Assembly (NCBI RefSeq): GCF_005116645.1
Contig: NZ_SWCM01000001.1
Span: forward strand, 620,001 to 684,000
Source: Desulfopila sp. IMCC35006
GTDB taxonomy: Bacteria; Desulfobacterota; Desulfobulbia; Desulfobulbales; Desulfocapsaceae
Length of the DNA stretch: 64,000 bases
Direction of reading: 5' to 3'
The notes below the pieces were generated by a model. It had not been told where the DNA came from. It searched no databases and was given only the letters and a program-made list of their open reading frames with translations. The translations under genes and the position numbers were made by a program. The number at the start of each line of letters is the position of its first letter. The first letter of the stretch is position 1. Below, in pieces: positions 42,568 to 52,595 of this stretch.

Positions 42568-43839
42568 TTACTTTGGATAAAGAAGCGCAAATCTCTGCCA
42601 GAAATCAGGAAATGACTTGGCCACACATTGCTCGCCGGTAATCCGCACCCCGGGAATGCGAAGACCGGCCACGGCCAGACTCATCGCCATGCGGTGATCG
42701 GCATAGGTTTCGATCGCAGCCCCGTGAAGTCCCTCGCCTCCTTCGCCATGGATGATCATCGCCGCATCCTTTTCTTCTACCTTCACGCCCAGTTTAGTCA
42801 GCTCTGCAACCATAGCAGACAGCCGGTCGCATTCCTTTATGCGCAAATGGGCGATATTTTCAATCACCGTGGTGCCGTGGGCAAACGCGGCGACGACAGC
42901 CAGTGTCGGGACCACATCCGGCATATCCCCCATGTCCACTCTTATTCCTTCCAATCGCGAAGCCCCCTGCAGAGTAATACCATTGCCTGACCTGGTCACT
43001 TCACAGCCCATTCGACCCAACAGAGGCACCAGCATCGCATCGCCCTGCAGTGACGGCACGGGGACGTTGGTCACCGTTACCCGTCCACCGGTGACTGCCG
43101 CTGCAGCCCAGAAGTAAGAAGCGTTGGAGGCATCTCCTTCAATCCGATATTCTCGTGCCCGGTAACAGCCCTGGGGGATGCTGAAAAAACTGAAATCCGG
43201 GGTGCATTCAACGGCGATGCCGAAGGCGTCCATCACCGAAAGGGTCATAGCGACATAGGGCCTGGACAAAACCTCGCCCTCCACTTTGAGAACCGCCGGC
43301 GTTTTGGCATAGGGAGCGACAAGCAGCAGGGAGGATAAATACTGACTGCTTTTTCCTTCCGGGAGAATAGTGGTTCCGCCGGCAATCCCCTTCCCGTTGA
43401 TGGCCAGAGGAGGACAGCCGGTCCCCCTGGTGGCGATGATATCCACCCCCCAGCCCTGCAGGGCATGCATCAATGGCTCGATCGGACGCTGGTACATACG
43501 TGGGTCGCCATCTATTACATAGCTTGAATTGCCAAGTGAAGCGACAGAAGTCAAAAATCGTGTGGCTGTCCCGTTATTGCCAAGAAAAATTGGTCCGGCA
43601 GCTGGCTGGATAAGCCCCCCGTTGCCCTGAACTCGCCACTCTTTGTTTTTATCTATGGCAATACCCATCTGCATGAGTGCTGCAGATGAATACTGTGTAT
43701 CCTCGCTTTCCAGTGGCCCAAACAGCCTGCTCGTTCCCTGTGCGAGTGAAGCCGCTATGAGGGCTCTCTGGGTGAGACTTTTTGAACCGGGAACTTCGAT
43801 TACGGCGTCAACATGGGCGATGGGCTTTATGGCAATCAT
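42568..43839 (-). CDS. aroA: 3-phosphoshikimate 1-carboxyvinyltransferase (EPSP synthase)
   Basis: 423 residues. EVPGSKSLTQRALIAASLAQ holds the first substrate-binding motif (Lys and Ser), GNNGTATRFLT is the 'NxGTAxR' loop, and DMPDVVPTLAVVAAF, LRIKECDRLSAMVAEL and YADHRMAMSLAVAGL are all intact. It joins PEP and shikimate-3-phosphate on the route to aromatic amino acids. The start is two bases from the pyrD stop, so it is the last gene of a pyrK-pyrD-aroA unit. Confidence 0.94.
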   Translation of the reverse strand: MIAIKPIAHVDAVIEVPGSKSLTQRALIAASLAQGTSRLFGPLESEDTQYSSAALMQMGIAIDKNKEWRVQGNGGLIQPAAGPIFLGNNGTATRFLTSVASLGNSSYVIDGDPRMYQRPIEPLMHALQGWGVDIIATRGTGCPPLAINGKGIAGGTTILPEGKSSQYLSSLLLVAPYAKTPAVLKVEGEVLSRPYVAMTLSVMDAFGIAVECTPDFSFFSIPQGCYRAREYRIEGDASNASYFWAAAAVTGGRVTVTNVPVPSLQGDAMLVPLLGRMGCEVTRSGNGITLQGASRLEGIRVDMGDMPDVVPTLAVVAAFAHGTTVIENIAHLRIKECDRLSAMVAELTKLGVKVEEKDAAMIIHGEGGEGLHGAAIETYADHRMAMSLAVAGLRIPGVRITGEQCVAKSFPDFWQRFALLYPK

Positions 43840-43841
43840 GA

Positions 43842-44831
43842 TTATTTCGCGACAGGGTTATGGGAACTGGTTGCATGGTCTTTCAAGGAATCCAGGCGAA
43901 GGCCGCCGATAATGGAGCGGATTGAGGTCAATTTTTCATTAGCGGCATAGGCACTGATCCCATCGACGACATCCTCACTGGCTCTTGGGTTGACAAAATT
44001 TGCGGTACCGATCTGCACGGCGGTCGCCCCGGCGAGCATGAACTCCAGCGCATCCTCCGCCGACTCGATACCACCTATGCCGATCACCGGGATAGAGACC
44101 ACCCGCGCGACCTCAAATACCATGCGCAATGCTACCGGCTTTATGGCCGGCCCGGAAAGACCGCCGATGACATTAGCCAGAACGGGGCGTCTCGTTTTCA
44201 GATCAATGCCCATACCTATGAGGGTATTGATAAGAGAAATCGAATCAGCCCCTGCCTGTTCAACGGCTCTGGCAATAAGGGTAATATCCGTTACATTAGG
44301 CGAGAGCTTGACCATTACCGGCACATCGGCCTTGTTTTTGACTGCCGCTGTGACCGCCGCGGCCATCGCCGGATCGGTGCCAAAGGCAACCCCGCCTTTT
44401 TTTACATTCGGACAAGAGATGTTCACTTCAATTCCGGCAACTCCCGGTACCCCCGCCAGCCTTTTGGTTATCTCCTCATATTCCGCCAGGGAATCGCCAA
44501 GAATATTGACAATAACCGGAATGTTCAGCCCGGCAAGGTAGTTCATCTTCTCGGTGATAAACCGGTCGACCCCAACATTCTGCAGGCCTATGGCGTTCAG
44601 CATACCGCAGGCAGTTTCCATGATGCGCTGCGGCGGGTTCCCAGCACGGGGATGAAGCGAGATGCCTTTGACTATTACGGCTCCCAGGCGGTGCAGGTTC
44701 ATAAGATTTTCAAACTCTCTGGCATATCCGAAGGTTCCCGAGGCGGTCATCACCGGATTGGCCAGCTCAAGAGAGCCGATATTTACCCGCAGATCAGGCA
44801 CCTGACCCTCTTGAAGGCTTACATTTTCCAT
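43842..44831 (-). CDS. pyrD: Dihydroorotate dehydrogenase B, catalytic subunit
   Basis: 329 residues. NPVMTASGTFGYAREFENLM, VEVNISCPNVK (here GIEVNISCPNVKKGGVAFG, with the class 1B active-site Cys), VMVKLSPNVTDI, GLSGPAIKPVAL and VIGIGGIESAEDALEFMLAG give the FMN TIM barrel. It oxidises dihydroorotate in pyrimidine synthesis. Its start overlaps the pyrK gene by 13 bases, and PyrK passes electrons to NAD+. Confidence 0.94.
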   Translation of the reverse strand: MENVSLQEGQVPDLRVNIGSLELANPVMTASGTFGYAREFENLMNLHRLGAVIVKGISLHPRAGNPPQRIMETACGMLNAIGLQNVGVDRFITEKMNYLAGLNIPVIVNILGDSLAEYEEITKRLAGVPGVAGIEVNISCPNVKKGGVAFGTDPAMAAAVTAAVKNKADVPVMVKLSPNVTDITLIARAVEQAGADSISLINTLIGMGIDLKTRRPVLANVIGGLSGPAIKPVALRMVFEVARVVSIPVIGIGGIESAEDALEFMLAGATAVQIGTANFVNPRASEDVVDGISAYAANEKLTSIRSIIGGLRLDSLKDHATSSHNPVAK

Positions 44832-45607
44832 TGTAAATCCTCCGCATTATACACCGGACCATTGAGACATACATGGGTGTAGTTTCCCTTGCTGTCAGGT
44901 CTGCTGCAGCCGAGACAGGCACCCATACCGCAGGCCATGACACTTTCAACCGAGACCTGGCAGGGGAGACCTCTAGACGCGCAAAAACTGCTCAGACCGG
45001 CCAGCATTGGTTCGGGGCCGCAGCCATAGACTGTGCATCCACTTGGCAATTGCATGGATTCAAGTATGCCAAGCGCGAAACCATGATGGCCTAAAGAACC
45101 GTCATCGGTCGCCGTCATGATCCTGATACCAAATGGCCGGAAATCATCCAATAAAGGTTCAATTTCAATCCTCTCCCGCGCCCCGAGGACGATCAGATCC
45201 TCAGTGCAGTCTTTTTTCACCCGGCAATTTTCTTGCACAAGAAAGAGCAAGGGAGCGATTCCCAGTCCGCCGCCGACGATGACGGAGGGGGTGCCTGTAT
45301 TCAGGCGATACCCTCTGCCTAGGGGGCCGAATATGGAGAGCGTTTCCTGCTTTTTCACATGGGCAAGAATATCAGTCCCCCGACCGACCACTTTGAAATA
45401 AATCTGTATTGTCCCATCCCGACTGGTCTGGTGAATAGAGAACGGTCGGCGGAGCAGTGGATCTTTGCCTCGTCCGGTCCTGATCATGACGAACTGACCG
45501 GGCCTGGCAGAACCTGCGACCGCAGGACAATCAAGGGTCAGACGATAGTTTGTTGCCGTAAACTGTTCAACATGCGTAACAGTTGCATTTTCCTGGTATT
45601 GTGACAT
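44819..45607 (-). CDS. pyrK: Dihydroorotate dehydrogenase B, electron-transfer subunit
   Basis: 262 residues from ATG 45607; no clear ribosome site is seen, and an in-frame TTG 22 codons earlier exists. FAD-binding LLRRPFSIHQTSRDGTIQIY, NAD-binding VIVGGGLGIAPLLFL, and the 2Fe-2S ligands in ESVMACGMGACLGCSRPDSK plus a distal Cys (YTHVC). It forms the heterotetramer with PyrD that uses NAD+. Confidence 0.92.
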   Translation of the reverse strand: MSQYQENATVTHVEQFTATNYRLTLDCPAVAGSARPGQFVMIRTGRGKDPLLRRPFSIHQTSRDGTIQIYFKVVGRGTDILAHVKKQETLSIFGPLGRGYRLNTGTPSVIVGGGLGIAPLLFLVQENCRVKKDCTEDLIVLGARERIEIEPLLDDFRPFGIRIMTATDDGSLGHHGFALGILESMQLPSGCTVYGCGPEPMLAGLSSFCASRGLPCQVSVESVMACGMGACLGCSRPDSKGNYTHVCLNGPVYNAEDLQWKM

Positions 45608-45784
45608 AGTTAAGTTATATAATGAATGGCCAGGTAAAAAGCCCGATCCCCTTTGGTTGTTCTTAAGGGACACTTCCTTTGGACGTATCTCAAGCTTTGT
45701 ACCCAGTTATTTATGAAGTTTTCGTTGGCTTTTTACGAACCCATCAATTTTAGGTTTATACGATTTTATACATTCACCTGCATT

Positions 45785-46576
45785 ATGATTACTGACCCAA
45801 TTCTTGTTATCATATCTGCCATTTTCGGCGGAATTGTCGGCAGCTTTTTAAATGTCGTGATCCTTCGCCTACCGGATCCTGATCAATCTATAGTCTTTCC
45901 TGCTTCCCACTGCCCCAGATGCTCTGCTGCTCTACACTGGTACGAGAACATACCGGTTATCAGCTACCTGTTTCTGCGTGGTAGATGCAGCCACTGCCAG
46001 GTTTCGATTTCCTTGCAGTATCCCCTTGTCGAACTGATGATGGCGCTTCTTGCCGCCGCCCTCATGTATACATTTCAATTCACAATCGCAACTGCAGGAT
46101 ATTTTCTGTTCTGTGCGGCGCTTCTGGTTATTATCTTTATCGACATTCGCCACCAGATCATCCCGGATGTGATCAGCCTGCCGGGTATTGTTCTCGGTTT
46201 CCTTTTTTCTCTCGTCAGTCCCACTGTCACCTGGCAGAATTCACTTATCGGCCTGCTCGCTGGCGGCGGTGTCCTCTATGCAGTAGCATTGTTTTATTTT
46301 CTTCTGCGCAAGGTCGATGGTATGGGCGGGGGTGATATTAAGCTGCTGGCCATGATCGGCGCCTGGCTTGGCTGGCAATCGCTGCCCTTTGTTATTTTTA
46401 CCAGTTCTTTCAGCGGCACGATCGTCGGACTGATCGCCATGCTGTACCAGAAGAAAGGAGGCCGGACTCGTATCCCCTTTGGTCCTTTCCTGTCTCTTGC
46501 CGCCATTGCTTATACTTTTTATTCTGAAAATATTCTTTATTTTTTCCACCTCTATTTAACCGGACAATGGCCGTAA
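45785..46576 (+). CDS. pilD: Type IV prepilin peptidase / N-methyltransferase
   Basis: 263 residues with about seven membrane helices. GSFLNVVILRLPDPDQSIVF, the zinc-type CPRC ... CSHC pair (about residues 40-65), and the two catalytic Asp motifs FIDIRHQIIPD and MGGGDIKLLAMIGAWLG. It cleaves and methylates prepilins for type IV pili or type II secretion. No pilin genes are in the window. It is divergent from pyrK and convergent with the flavodoxin-like gene. Confidence 0.91.
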   Translation: MITDPILVIISAIFGGIVGSFLNVVILRLPDPDQSIVFPASHCPRCSAALHWYENIPVISYLFLRGRCSHCQVSISLQYPLVELMMALLAAALMYTFQFTIATAGYFLFCAALLVIIFIDIRHQIIPDVISLPGIVLGFLFSLVSPTVTWQNSLIGLLAGGGVLYAVALFYFLLRKVDGMGGGDIKLLAMIGAWLGWQSLPFVIFTSSFSGTIVGLIAMLYQKKGGRTRIPFGPFLSLAAIAYTFYSENILYFFHLYLTGQWP

Positions 46577-46586
46577 CCTATCGGTG

Positions 46587-47225
46587 TCAAATGTCATCAA
46601 GCAATCCAAGAGCCACTTTTCGGCCTGCAGCTTTGGCCTCGTCACCCTGTATTTTGCTGTGCCCATACGCCGGATAATGTTTTCTGAACCAGGAATTTTT
46701 CGATCGAACCATTTTTCCGCGCAGTTGCAGGACAAGACCGATAAATCGCCATGGTTCTTTTATGGGATGAACAAAAACTATCGGCTGAGCAGGTCTTGCA
46801 CCAACCCGCTGCAATCGTCGCTTCACTGTCCAGTAGTGCAGACGCCAGTAGGACCTGCATGAGATAAACGGGATAACCACCTTCCCCGCACAGACCTGCT
46901 GTGCATATCTATCGAGAAAATCAAGCATGGGGCCGCTCGGGTGATACGACCAGGTGGGGCCGGCCAGAATAATGCAATCCCAGTCCTTAAAACATATCTC
47001 ATTTATCGGTCGGATGTTCATTCTGCACCGGAAAAAAGTACCGGACATCGCTGCGACCAGACGAAAATTTGTTTGGAAAGGAAAGCTGTAGGGAGCTACC
47101 GGCACCAGCTTTTCAAAAGCGACTTCGACCCCTTCACCTTCAAGACCTTCAACAAATTTCTTGAGCAAAAGTCTGGTTTGCTGGGTAAAAGAATAAAAAA
47201 CAATGAGCACTCGTTTCTTTTGCAA
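46587..47225 (-). CDS. Flavodoxin-like protein
   Basis: 212 residues. VLIVFYSFTQQTRLLLKKFV gives an FMN phosphate-binding loop (SFTQQT), and IILAGPTWSYHPSGPMLDFL is the second flavin loop ('AGPTW'). The rest is alpha/beta with a basic C-terminus. It resembles NAD(P)H-dependent or flavodoxin-type proteins seen next to fatty-acid or aryl-polyene genes, but the partner here is unknown. Stop codons of pilD and this gene face each other, 11 bases apart. Confidence 0.7.
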   Translation of the reverse strand: MQKKRVLIVFYSFTQQTRLLLKKFVEGLEGEGVEVAFEKLVPVAPYSFPFQTNFRLVAAMSGTFFRCRMNIRPINEICFKDWDCIILAGPTWSYHPSGPMLDFLDRYAQQVCAGKVVIPFISCRSYWRLHYWTVKRRLQRVGARPAQPIVFVHPIKEPWRFIGLVLQLRGKMVRSKNSWFRKHYPAYGHSKIQGDEAKAAGRKVALGLLDDI

Positions 47226-47290
47226 ATGAAATCCTCAGAAATCAGTTTACGCAATTTTAAAACAGTTTCTCTGCGCTCTCTTCTTTTAAC

Positions 47291-47321
47291 AAAAAAAAAA
47301 GCCCCCGACAAGTCGGGGGCT
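47291..47321 (-). terminator. Rho-independent terminator of the dsr operon
   Basis: The minus strand forms GCCCCCGACT-TGTCGGGGGC followed by ten T. It lies 28 bases after the dsrP stop. Confidence 0.93.
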
Positions 47322-47348
47322 CTGCTATTATGAGTTGCGGCCTTGCAG

Positions 47349-48524
47349 CTACGCCTCTACTTCATGCTCAACACCGACAGCAATTTTGTACAGAACCGTC
47401 ACCAGCAGGAATCCAGTCGCCCAGATTCCGAGGGTAATACCAATTTCATTGGCAGTTGGATAATATTCCACGATTTCCTCTAAAGGATTGACTACCAGAC
47501 CACCCATTACAAAACCCAGACCTTTATCCAACCAGAGTGCAATAAAGACTGCGGCACAGCCTACTCCCACCATCAGATCAGAGTAAACATTGGCAATCTT
47601 CATATAGGCAAACAAACCAAGCCCGCCGAAACAGAGAAGGACTGAACTCCACATAAAGGGAACAAGGTTGTTATACACATGCCCATTATGCTCAAGACCA
47701 AAAAACAGATACTGGAGTGAATGCATATGGCCAGGAATATTGGAGTAGTAGCCGACAAAGAATTCCATGCAGACAAAAAATGCGTTAATTAAAGCTGCAT
47801 ACATGATAATTGTTGTCAGCTTATTGATCGCCTCTTTGCCGGCGTCAAAATGGGCAACCCGCTTCATGATCAGGCAGGCAATAACAATAAGTGCCGGCCC
47901 TGCAGCAAAAGCGGATGCGAGAAACCGGGGAGCGGTAATCGCGCTCAGCCAGAAATGCCTGCCGGGCAGACCACAATAAAGCATAGCAGTAACTGTATGG
48001 ATCGACACGGCAAAGGGGATAGAAATATAGACGAAAATATACACCCACTTCGGAGGTTTCACCTGTTTACGCTCTGCGGTAAGAATAACCCAGCCACAGA
48101 TGACGTTTAATCCGAGATATCCGAGCAGTACACACATATCCCAGAAAAGCATGGAATTAGGGGTCGGATGGAGAATCATATTCAGGCCACGTAGCGGCTG
48201 ACCGATATCGGCCATAATGAACATGAGACACATGACAAGCGCGCCAATAGCCAGGAACTCGCCCAGGATGGTAATCCTGCCAAATACTTTATAATTATGC
48301 ACGTAATAGGGGAGTACCAGCATCAAGCCTCCAGCCGCTACACCGACCAGGAAGGTGAATTGGGAAATATACAGCCCCCAGGACAGGTCACGGCCCATAC
48401 CCGTCAAGTACATACCTAAGAAAAACTGTCTGAGATAACAAATCGCTCCGACGGCAATGAATGCAGTGAGAAATGCCAGCCACATCCAGTAGTTAGAGTT
48501 GCCTTTTAATGCTTTTTCAATCAT
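47349..48524 (-). CDS. dsrP: DsrP, NrfD-type membrane subunit of DsrMKJOP
   Basis: 391 residues with about ten membrane helices and an NrfD-like fold: WLAFLTAFIAVGAICYLRQF, LSWGLYISQFTFLVGVAAGG and WDMCVLLGYLGLNVICGWVI. It is the quinone-reactive integral membrane partner of the iron-sulfur protein DsrO. The complex links the quinone pool and periplasmic electrons to the cytoplasmic DsrC/DsrAB sulfite reduction. It is the last gene of the operon. Confidence 0.95.
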   Translation of the reverse strand: MIEKALKGNSNYWMWLAFLTAFIAVGAICYLRQFFLGMYLTGMGRDLSWGLYISQFTFLVGVAAGGLMLVLPYYVHNYKVFGRITILGEFLAIGALVMCLMFIMADIGQPLRGLNMILHPTPNSMLFWDMCVLLGYLGLNVICGWVILTAERKQVKPPKWVYIFVYISIPFAVSIHTVTAMLYCGLPGRHFWLSAITAPRFLASAFAAGPALIVIACLIMKRVAHFDAGKEAINKLTTIIMYAALINAFFVCMEFFVGYYSNIPGHMHSLQYLFFGLEHNGHVYNNLVPFMWSSVLLCFGGLGLFAYMKIANVYSDLMVGVGCAAVFIALWLDKGLGFVMGGLVVNPLEEIVEYYPTANEIGITLGIWATGFLLVTVLYKIAVGVEHEVEA

Positions 48525-48531
48525 GACTCCC

Positions 48532-49380
48532 TCACACTATGTAAAAGACTGACGGTTTCGTTCCAAGGGATGGTTTCCGTTGGATGGTATGGTCCTGGTC
48601 AAGACGCTGACGAATCTCCGAGTTTGGATCATTCAGGTCTCCAAAAACGAAAGCTCCGACTTCCTTGACAGCTTCAACACAGGCGGGTTCCTGCCCAAGG
48701 GCCAGGCGTTCGCCACAGAAATTGCATTTTTCAACAACACCACGCATACGTGTTGGAAAATCGGCATTATACTCTTTAATATATGGGCGGGGATCCATCC
48801 AGTTAAAGCTTCTGGCACCATACGGACACCCCATCATACAGAATCGACAACCGATGCAACGATGAAAGTCCATGGCCACTATACCGGTTTTTTCATCCCT
48901 GAAAGTTGCTTTGGTCGGGCAAACCCGAACACAGGGCGGCTCATCACAATGATTACAGAGCACCATAAAGTCGTTTTCAGCAGTCACCTTTGACTCATGG
49001 TAGGAAGAATGCTCCGGGAAAACATTTTCAAAGGGAGCATGCCAGAGCCATTTTATTTCATTCTTTTTGTTCTCAATATGCGGAACGTTGTGCACTTTGT
49101 GACATGCCGCAGTTGCCTTATCCATGAGATCCGGACGACCATATAGCTTGCGCATGTCAATGAGCATGCCAAGACGTACCCCTGTATGGGCGGCCTGTTC
49201 AGCTCCATGACCTTCAGCACCATGCGCTTCAGCCGGAGCAGCGTGTCCTGCGGCTTCACCAGGTGTCTCTGATGAAGCAAGAGCCGGGGAGGAAGTCAGT
49301 TTTATTACCGCCGGAGCACTCAAACCGGCTAAAGCCGTTACTCCGGCAATCTTCAGGAATTTTCTTCTTTGCTTATCCAT
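48532..49380 (-). CDS. dsrO: DsrO, periplasmic 4Fe-4S ferredoxin-like subunit
   Basis: 282 residues from ATG 49380. The Tat signal MDKQRRKFLKIAGVTALAGL is followed by cluster motifs CNHCDEPPCVRVCPTKATF, CIGCRFCMMGCPYGARSF and CNFCGERLALGQEPACVEAV. Exported folded via Tat, it pairs with DsrJ and DsrP. A His/Ala/Glu-rich spacer (EAAGHAAPAEAHGAEGHGAE) after the signal is unusual. The start overlaps the dsrJ stop (TAATG). Confidence 0.95.
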   Translation of the reverse strand: MDKQRRKFLKIAGVTALAGLSAPAVIKLTSSPALASSETPGEAAGHAAPAEAHGAEGHGAEQAAHTGVRLGMLIDMRKLYGRPDLMDKATAACHKVHNVPHIENKKNEIKWLWHAPFENVFPEHSSYHESKVTAENDFMVLCNHCDEPPCVRVCPTKATFRDEKTGIVAMDFHRCIGCRFCMMGCPYGARSFNWMDPRPYIKEYNADFPTRMRGVVEKCNFCGERLALGQEPACVEAVKEVGAFVFGDLNDPNSEIRQRLDQDHTIQRKPSLGTKPSVFYIV

Positions 49381-49781
49381 TAGTGTGTCTCCTTCTTGGT
49401 CGCCAATACGGCCGGAGTCAAATGACAATCCCAGCAGTAGGGTTTGACAGATGCATATTCATGACAGGAGTCACAAAATTTCTCCTTATTTGAGTGGCAC
49501 TGCATACAGGCCATCTGCAAACCTTTCCGATATTCTTTTCCGTTTACTGTCACAGCAACACGGTCTTCATCTCGCAGAACAGCATCACGCCATTCATTGA
49601 GCATGACCATGTGACTGGCCCGCATTTCAGGGATAGACGCGACACACTGTTTTTCTCCACCCGGCGGCAGTTCAGGCTTTGGTACCGCACTTGCCTTCGA
49701 GAACGCATTGAACCAGAGCGGGAAAGTTACAATCAGGACCAATATAGCCAGCCCTGGTATTATAAATCTTTTGTTGTACAT
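49380..49781 (-). CDS. dsrJ: DsrJ, triheme cytochrome c subunit
   Basis: 133 residues: an uncleaved signal anchor (about 7-25) and three heme sites, CMQCH (92-96), CDSCH (103-107) and CWDCH (116-120). This is the family's usual count. It is a periplasmic electron carrier of the DsrMKJOP complex. The dsrO start overlaps its stop codon. Confidence 0.96.
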   Translation of the reverse strand: MYNKRFIIPGLAILVLIVTFPLWFNAFSKASAVPKPELPPGGEKQCVASIPEMRASHMVMLNEWRDAVLRDEDRVAVTVNGKEYRKGLQMACMQCHSNKEKFCDSCHEYASVKPYCWDCHLTPAVLATKKETH

Positions 49782-49813
49782 TAGGTTAACTCCTCTGTTC
49801 TGTTCAGGGTATT

Positions 49814-51442
49814 TTAGAGCATAGTACGGAAGCCATCATCCAGTTCAGCGCGGTTTTCGCCTTCTATAACGAGCGCATTGGCAACAAGCTCAGTTACTCC
49901 GCAGACCCCGACCCCGGGATTCCAGTAGTTCATAAGTGAAGTCAGCGTGGCCCGGTCGATGGCACAGACACAGGCCAGCATGTTCACATCATGTTTGTCA
50001 TGAACATACTTGACGGCATTGGCGCGCGGCAATCCTGAACGCATTCTCAATTCCATAATTTCGTCGGTATTCAGACCGGTTCCTGAGCCACAGCAGAAGG
50101 TCTGCTCGCGAATGGTATTCTCCGGCATTTCAACCCAGTCGACAACATGATCCAGAATGTACCGCGGTTCATCCATCAGCCCCATAGCCCTGGCGGTATT
50201 GCAGGAGTCATGATAGGTTGCTTTGACATGACTGTTGCGGCTCTTGTCGAATTTCAATTTGCCATGTTTAATGAGATCGGCAGTAAATTCGCTTATGTGG
50301 ACCATCTTAGTCGATGCCGCATTCTCGAAAACCGTGCCGGTAATCGGCGATACCGGTTTTTCAAGGAAATCGGCCGGGCCGTTCATGGTGTCCATATATT
50401 GATGGACAACACGCCACATATGACCGCACTCCCCACCGATGATATATTTGACCCCCAAGCGTTTCGCTTCTGCATACATCTTCGCATTGAGCTTTTTCAT
50501 GGCCTCATTGTTGGTAAACAGACCAAAGTTCCCACCCTCCGAGGCGTAGGTCGACCAGGTATAGTCGAGGCCGATAGCTTCGAAAAGAGCAAGATACCCC
50601 ATTGCGGTATACAGCCCGGGCTCGGCAAAAACGTCGGCGGAAGGGGTAATAAACAGTACTTCCGCACCTTTTCTGTTAAAACTGATATTCGGCCTGACGC
50701 CGGTCAGTGACTCGACATCGTCTACCAGAAATTCCACATTGTCTTTAAAGGTGTGCGGCTGCAACCCCATATGGTTACCGGTACGATTGGAATTGGACAC
50801 CGGCTCCAAGATCCAGTTGATCCCCACACCAACCAGATGCAGGAGCTCGCGGAGCATCATGGTGACTTCCGCGGTATCGATACCATACGGGCAAAAGACC
50901 GAACATCGACGACACTCGGTGCATTGATAGGAGTACATGAACCACTCTTTCAGCACACCAACAGTCACCTCGCGGGCACCGGCCATTTTGCCGAAGATCT
51001 TGCCTGCCAGTGTGAAGTCATTGCGGTAAATGGATCTGAGCAGCTCGGCGCGCATAACCGGCATATTTTTCGGATCACCAGTACCGAGAAAGAAATGGCA
51101 TTTATCCGCACAGGCCCCGCAACGGACACAGCAATCCATGAAAATTTTCAGGGAGCGAAATTTATCAAGGCGCTCTTTCAAGCCTTTGATGATTATTTCC
51201 TTCCAGTCCGCCGGTAATTTCCAGTCTTCATCCTCCGGAGACCACTCACGGGAGTTAGGGAAATGCAGCCCCGACTGACTGTCGAGATACGCTACTTTCT
51301 CAGCCTTGGCGGGGTAGGCATAATTACCCGGTTTGAATACAGCCGGGTATTCCATCCAATCCATGGTAGGTATCGCTCCTGTCGCCAAGGATGGTCCCTG
51401 CACTACGCTTTTCGATAATTGTTCTAATTTTGGAACTGCCAT
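49814..51442 (-). CDS. dsrK: DsrK, cytoplasmic Fe-S/HdrD-like catalytic subunit
   Basis: 542 residues. Two 4Fe-4S motifs, CVRCGACADKCHFFLGTGDP and CTECRRCSVFCPYGID, are followed by HdrD-type CCG domains (HDSCNTARAMGLMDEPR, FCCGSGTGLNTDEIMELRMR). It is thought to reduce the DsrC trisulfide on the cytoplasmic face. It lies between dsrM and dsrJ. Confidence 0.96.
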   Translation of the reverse strand: MAVPKLEQLSKSVVQGPSLATGAIPTMDWMEYPAVFKPGNYAYPAKAEKVAYLDSQSGLHFPNSREWSPEDEDWKLPADWKEIIIKGLKERLDKFRSLKIFMDCCVRCGACADKCHFFLGTGDPKNMPVMRAELLRSIYRNDFTLAGKIFGKMAGAREVTVGVLKEWFMYSYQCTECRRCSVFCPYGIDTAEVTMMLRELLHLVGVGINWILEPVSNSNRTGNHMGLQPHTFKDNVEFLVDDVESLTGVRPNISFNRKGAEVLFITPSADVFAEPGLYTAMGYLALFEAIGLDYTWSTYASEGGNFGLFTNNEAMKKLNAKMYAEAKRLGVKYIIGGECGHMWRVVHQYMDTMNGPADFLEKPVSPITGTVFENAASTKMVHISEFTADLIKHGKLKFDKSRNSHVKATYHDSCNTARAMGLMDEPRYILDHVVDWVEMPENTIREQTFCCGSGTGLNTDEIMELRMRSGLPRANAVKYVHDKHDVNMLACVCAIDRATLTSLMNYWNPGVGVCGVTELVANALVIEGENRAELDDGFRTML

Positions 51443-51481
51443 CGTTATCTCATCCTTTTAAGCTAGTTTTGGGTCAATTTT

Positions 51482-52504
51482 TTACTCTTCATCCTTTTTG
51501 GGAGCCAGTTCCTTTTCAACCGGAATACCGGCATCTACCATAAACTCACGGAATTCATCCTCATATCCGGCATAGGAATGGGGCAGGATTCGTGGATTCC
51601 AGGGATTGACGTGGCGCTTGGCACGGCTGTCATTTTTCATATTCCTGGTCGGGCTCATGAATACGCCGGCGAAATGCATCAATTTGCTGAAGGGGAAATA
51701 GGCGAGCAAAGCACAGACAAGAAAAAGATGGATATAAAAAATAGCGCCTATTTCCGCACCTATTGTCGGAGAAAAAGTAACCAGTCCAACAAGCAGCTGC
51801 TTGATATTGACGATATCAATATTGGTACGGAGCACGTAACGCATCAGGATACCGGTCAAGGCGATGGTGAAAATAAGCACCAGCGGAAAATAATCGTTCA
51901 TCAGGGAAATGAAGCGAACATGACGGGTGGCGATTCTTCTGGAGAACAAGAGCACACAGCCAAGCAATATTGTGACATCAGTGATGTACCAGTTAGGTGC
52001 TCCAACCTGGAAAATGCCGTCAAGGGTCTCAATCCAGCCCACCCAGAATGGAATCGGATCGAGGAAAAGACGCATATGTCGAAGGACAATAACCAGGAAA
52101 CTGTAATGAAAGATCAGAGCAAACAGCCACAACCACTTCGAAGATTCATAAGTGATCTTCGGACCATCATAGATTTCTGATTTAGTGTTGCGAAACAGAG
52201 ACCTGAAAGTTACTACTTCAAGAAACATTCGCGCCACGACCTCGGCAGTTGTATTCGGGGCCTCAAGCTTGTTGTGCTTAATAAAATCCAAAGATTTACC
52301 CTGGCCGCAGGTTGTCTGGATAGAAAATGGCACGGGAGATTTCCCCCACTGCACCACTCTATAGACCGAACCTCCAAGGAAGATCATGATGGCCAGATAC
52401 GGCAGAGCGACACCAAACAAATAGGGCATCCCCGGTATCTGCGATCCGAGTCCGGCAATCATTACCAACGCCATGACTGCCAGGAATGAGAAGGCGTACT
52501 TCAT
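51482..52504 (-). CDS. dsrM: DsrM, cytochrome b (NarI-like) subunit
   Basis: 340 residues with about six membrane helices. FALIFHYSFLVIVLRHMRLF holds heme-ligand histidines of the NarI/HdrE type, and IHLFLVCALLAYFPFSKLMH supplies the others. It oxidises menaquinol and feeds DsrK. It is the first dsr gene; the RsbRD-type gene ends 91 bases upstream on the same strand. Confidence 0.95.
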   Translation of the reverse strand: MKYAFSFLAVMALVMIAGLGSQIPGMPYLFGVALPYLAIMIFLGGSVYRVVQWGKSPVPFSIQTTCGQGKSLDFIKHNKLEAPNTTAEVVARMFLEVVTFRSLFRNTKSEIYDGPKITYESSKWLWLFALIFHYSFLVIVLRHMRLFLDPIPFWVGWIETLDGIFQVGAPNWYITDVTILLGCVLLFSRRIATRHVRFISLMNDYFPLVLIFTIALTGILMRYVLRTNIDIVNIKQLLVGLVTFSPTIGAEIGAIFYIHLFLVCALLAYFPFSKLMHFAGVFMSPTRNMKNDSRAKRHVNPWNPRILPHSYAGYEDEFREFMVDAGIPVEKELAPKKDEE

Positions 52505-52595
52505 TTCTTACCTCGCTTCAGTTGAACTGTTTTGGAAACCAAGCAGCCGACATAACCTCTGCCAACTCCGTGGAGACCAGTTAAAGACCATTAAC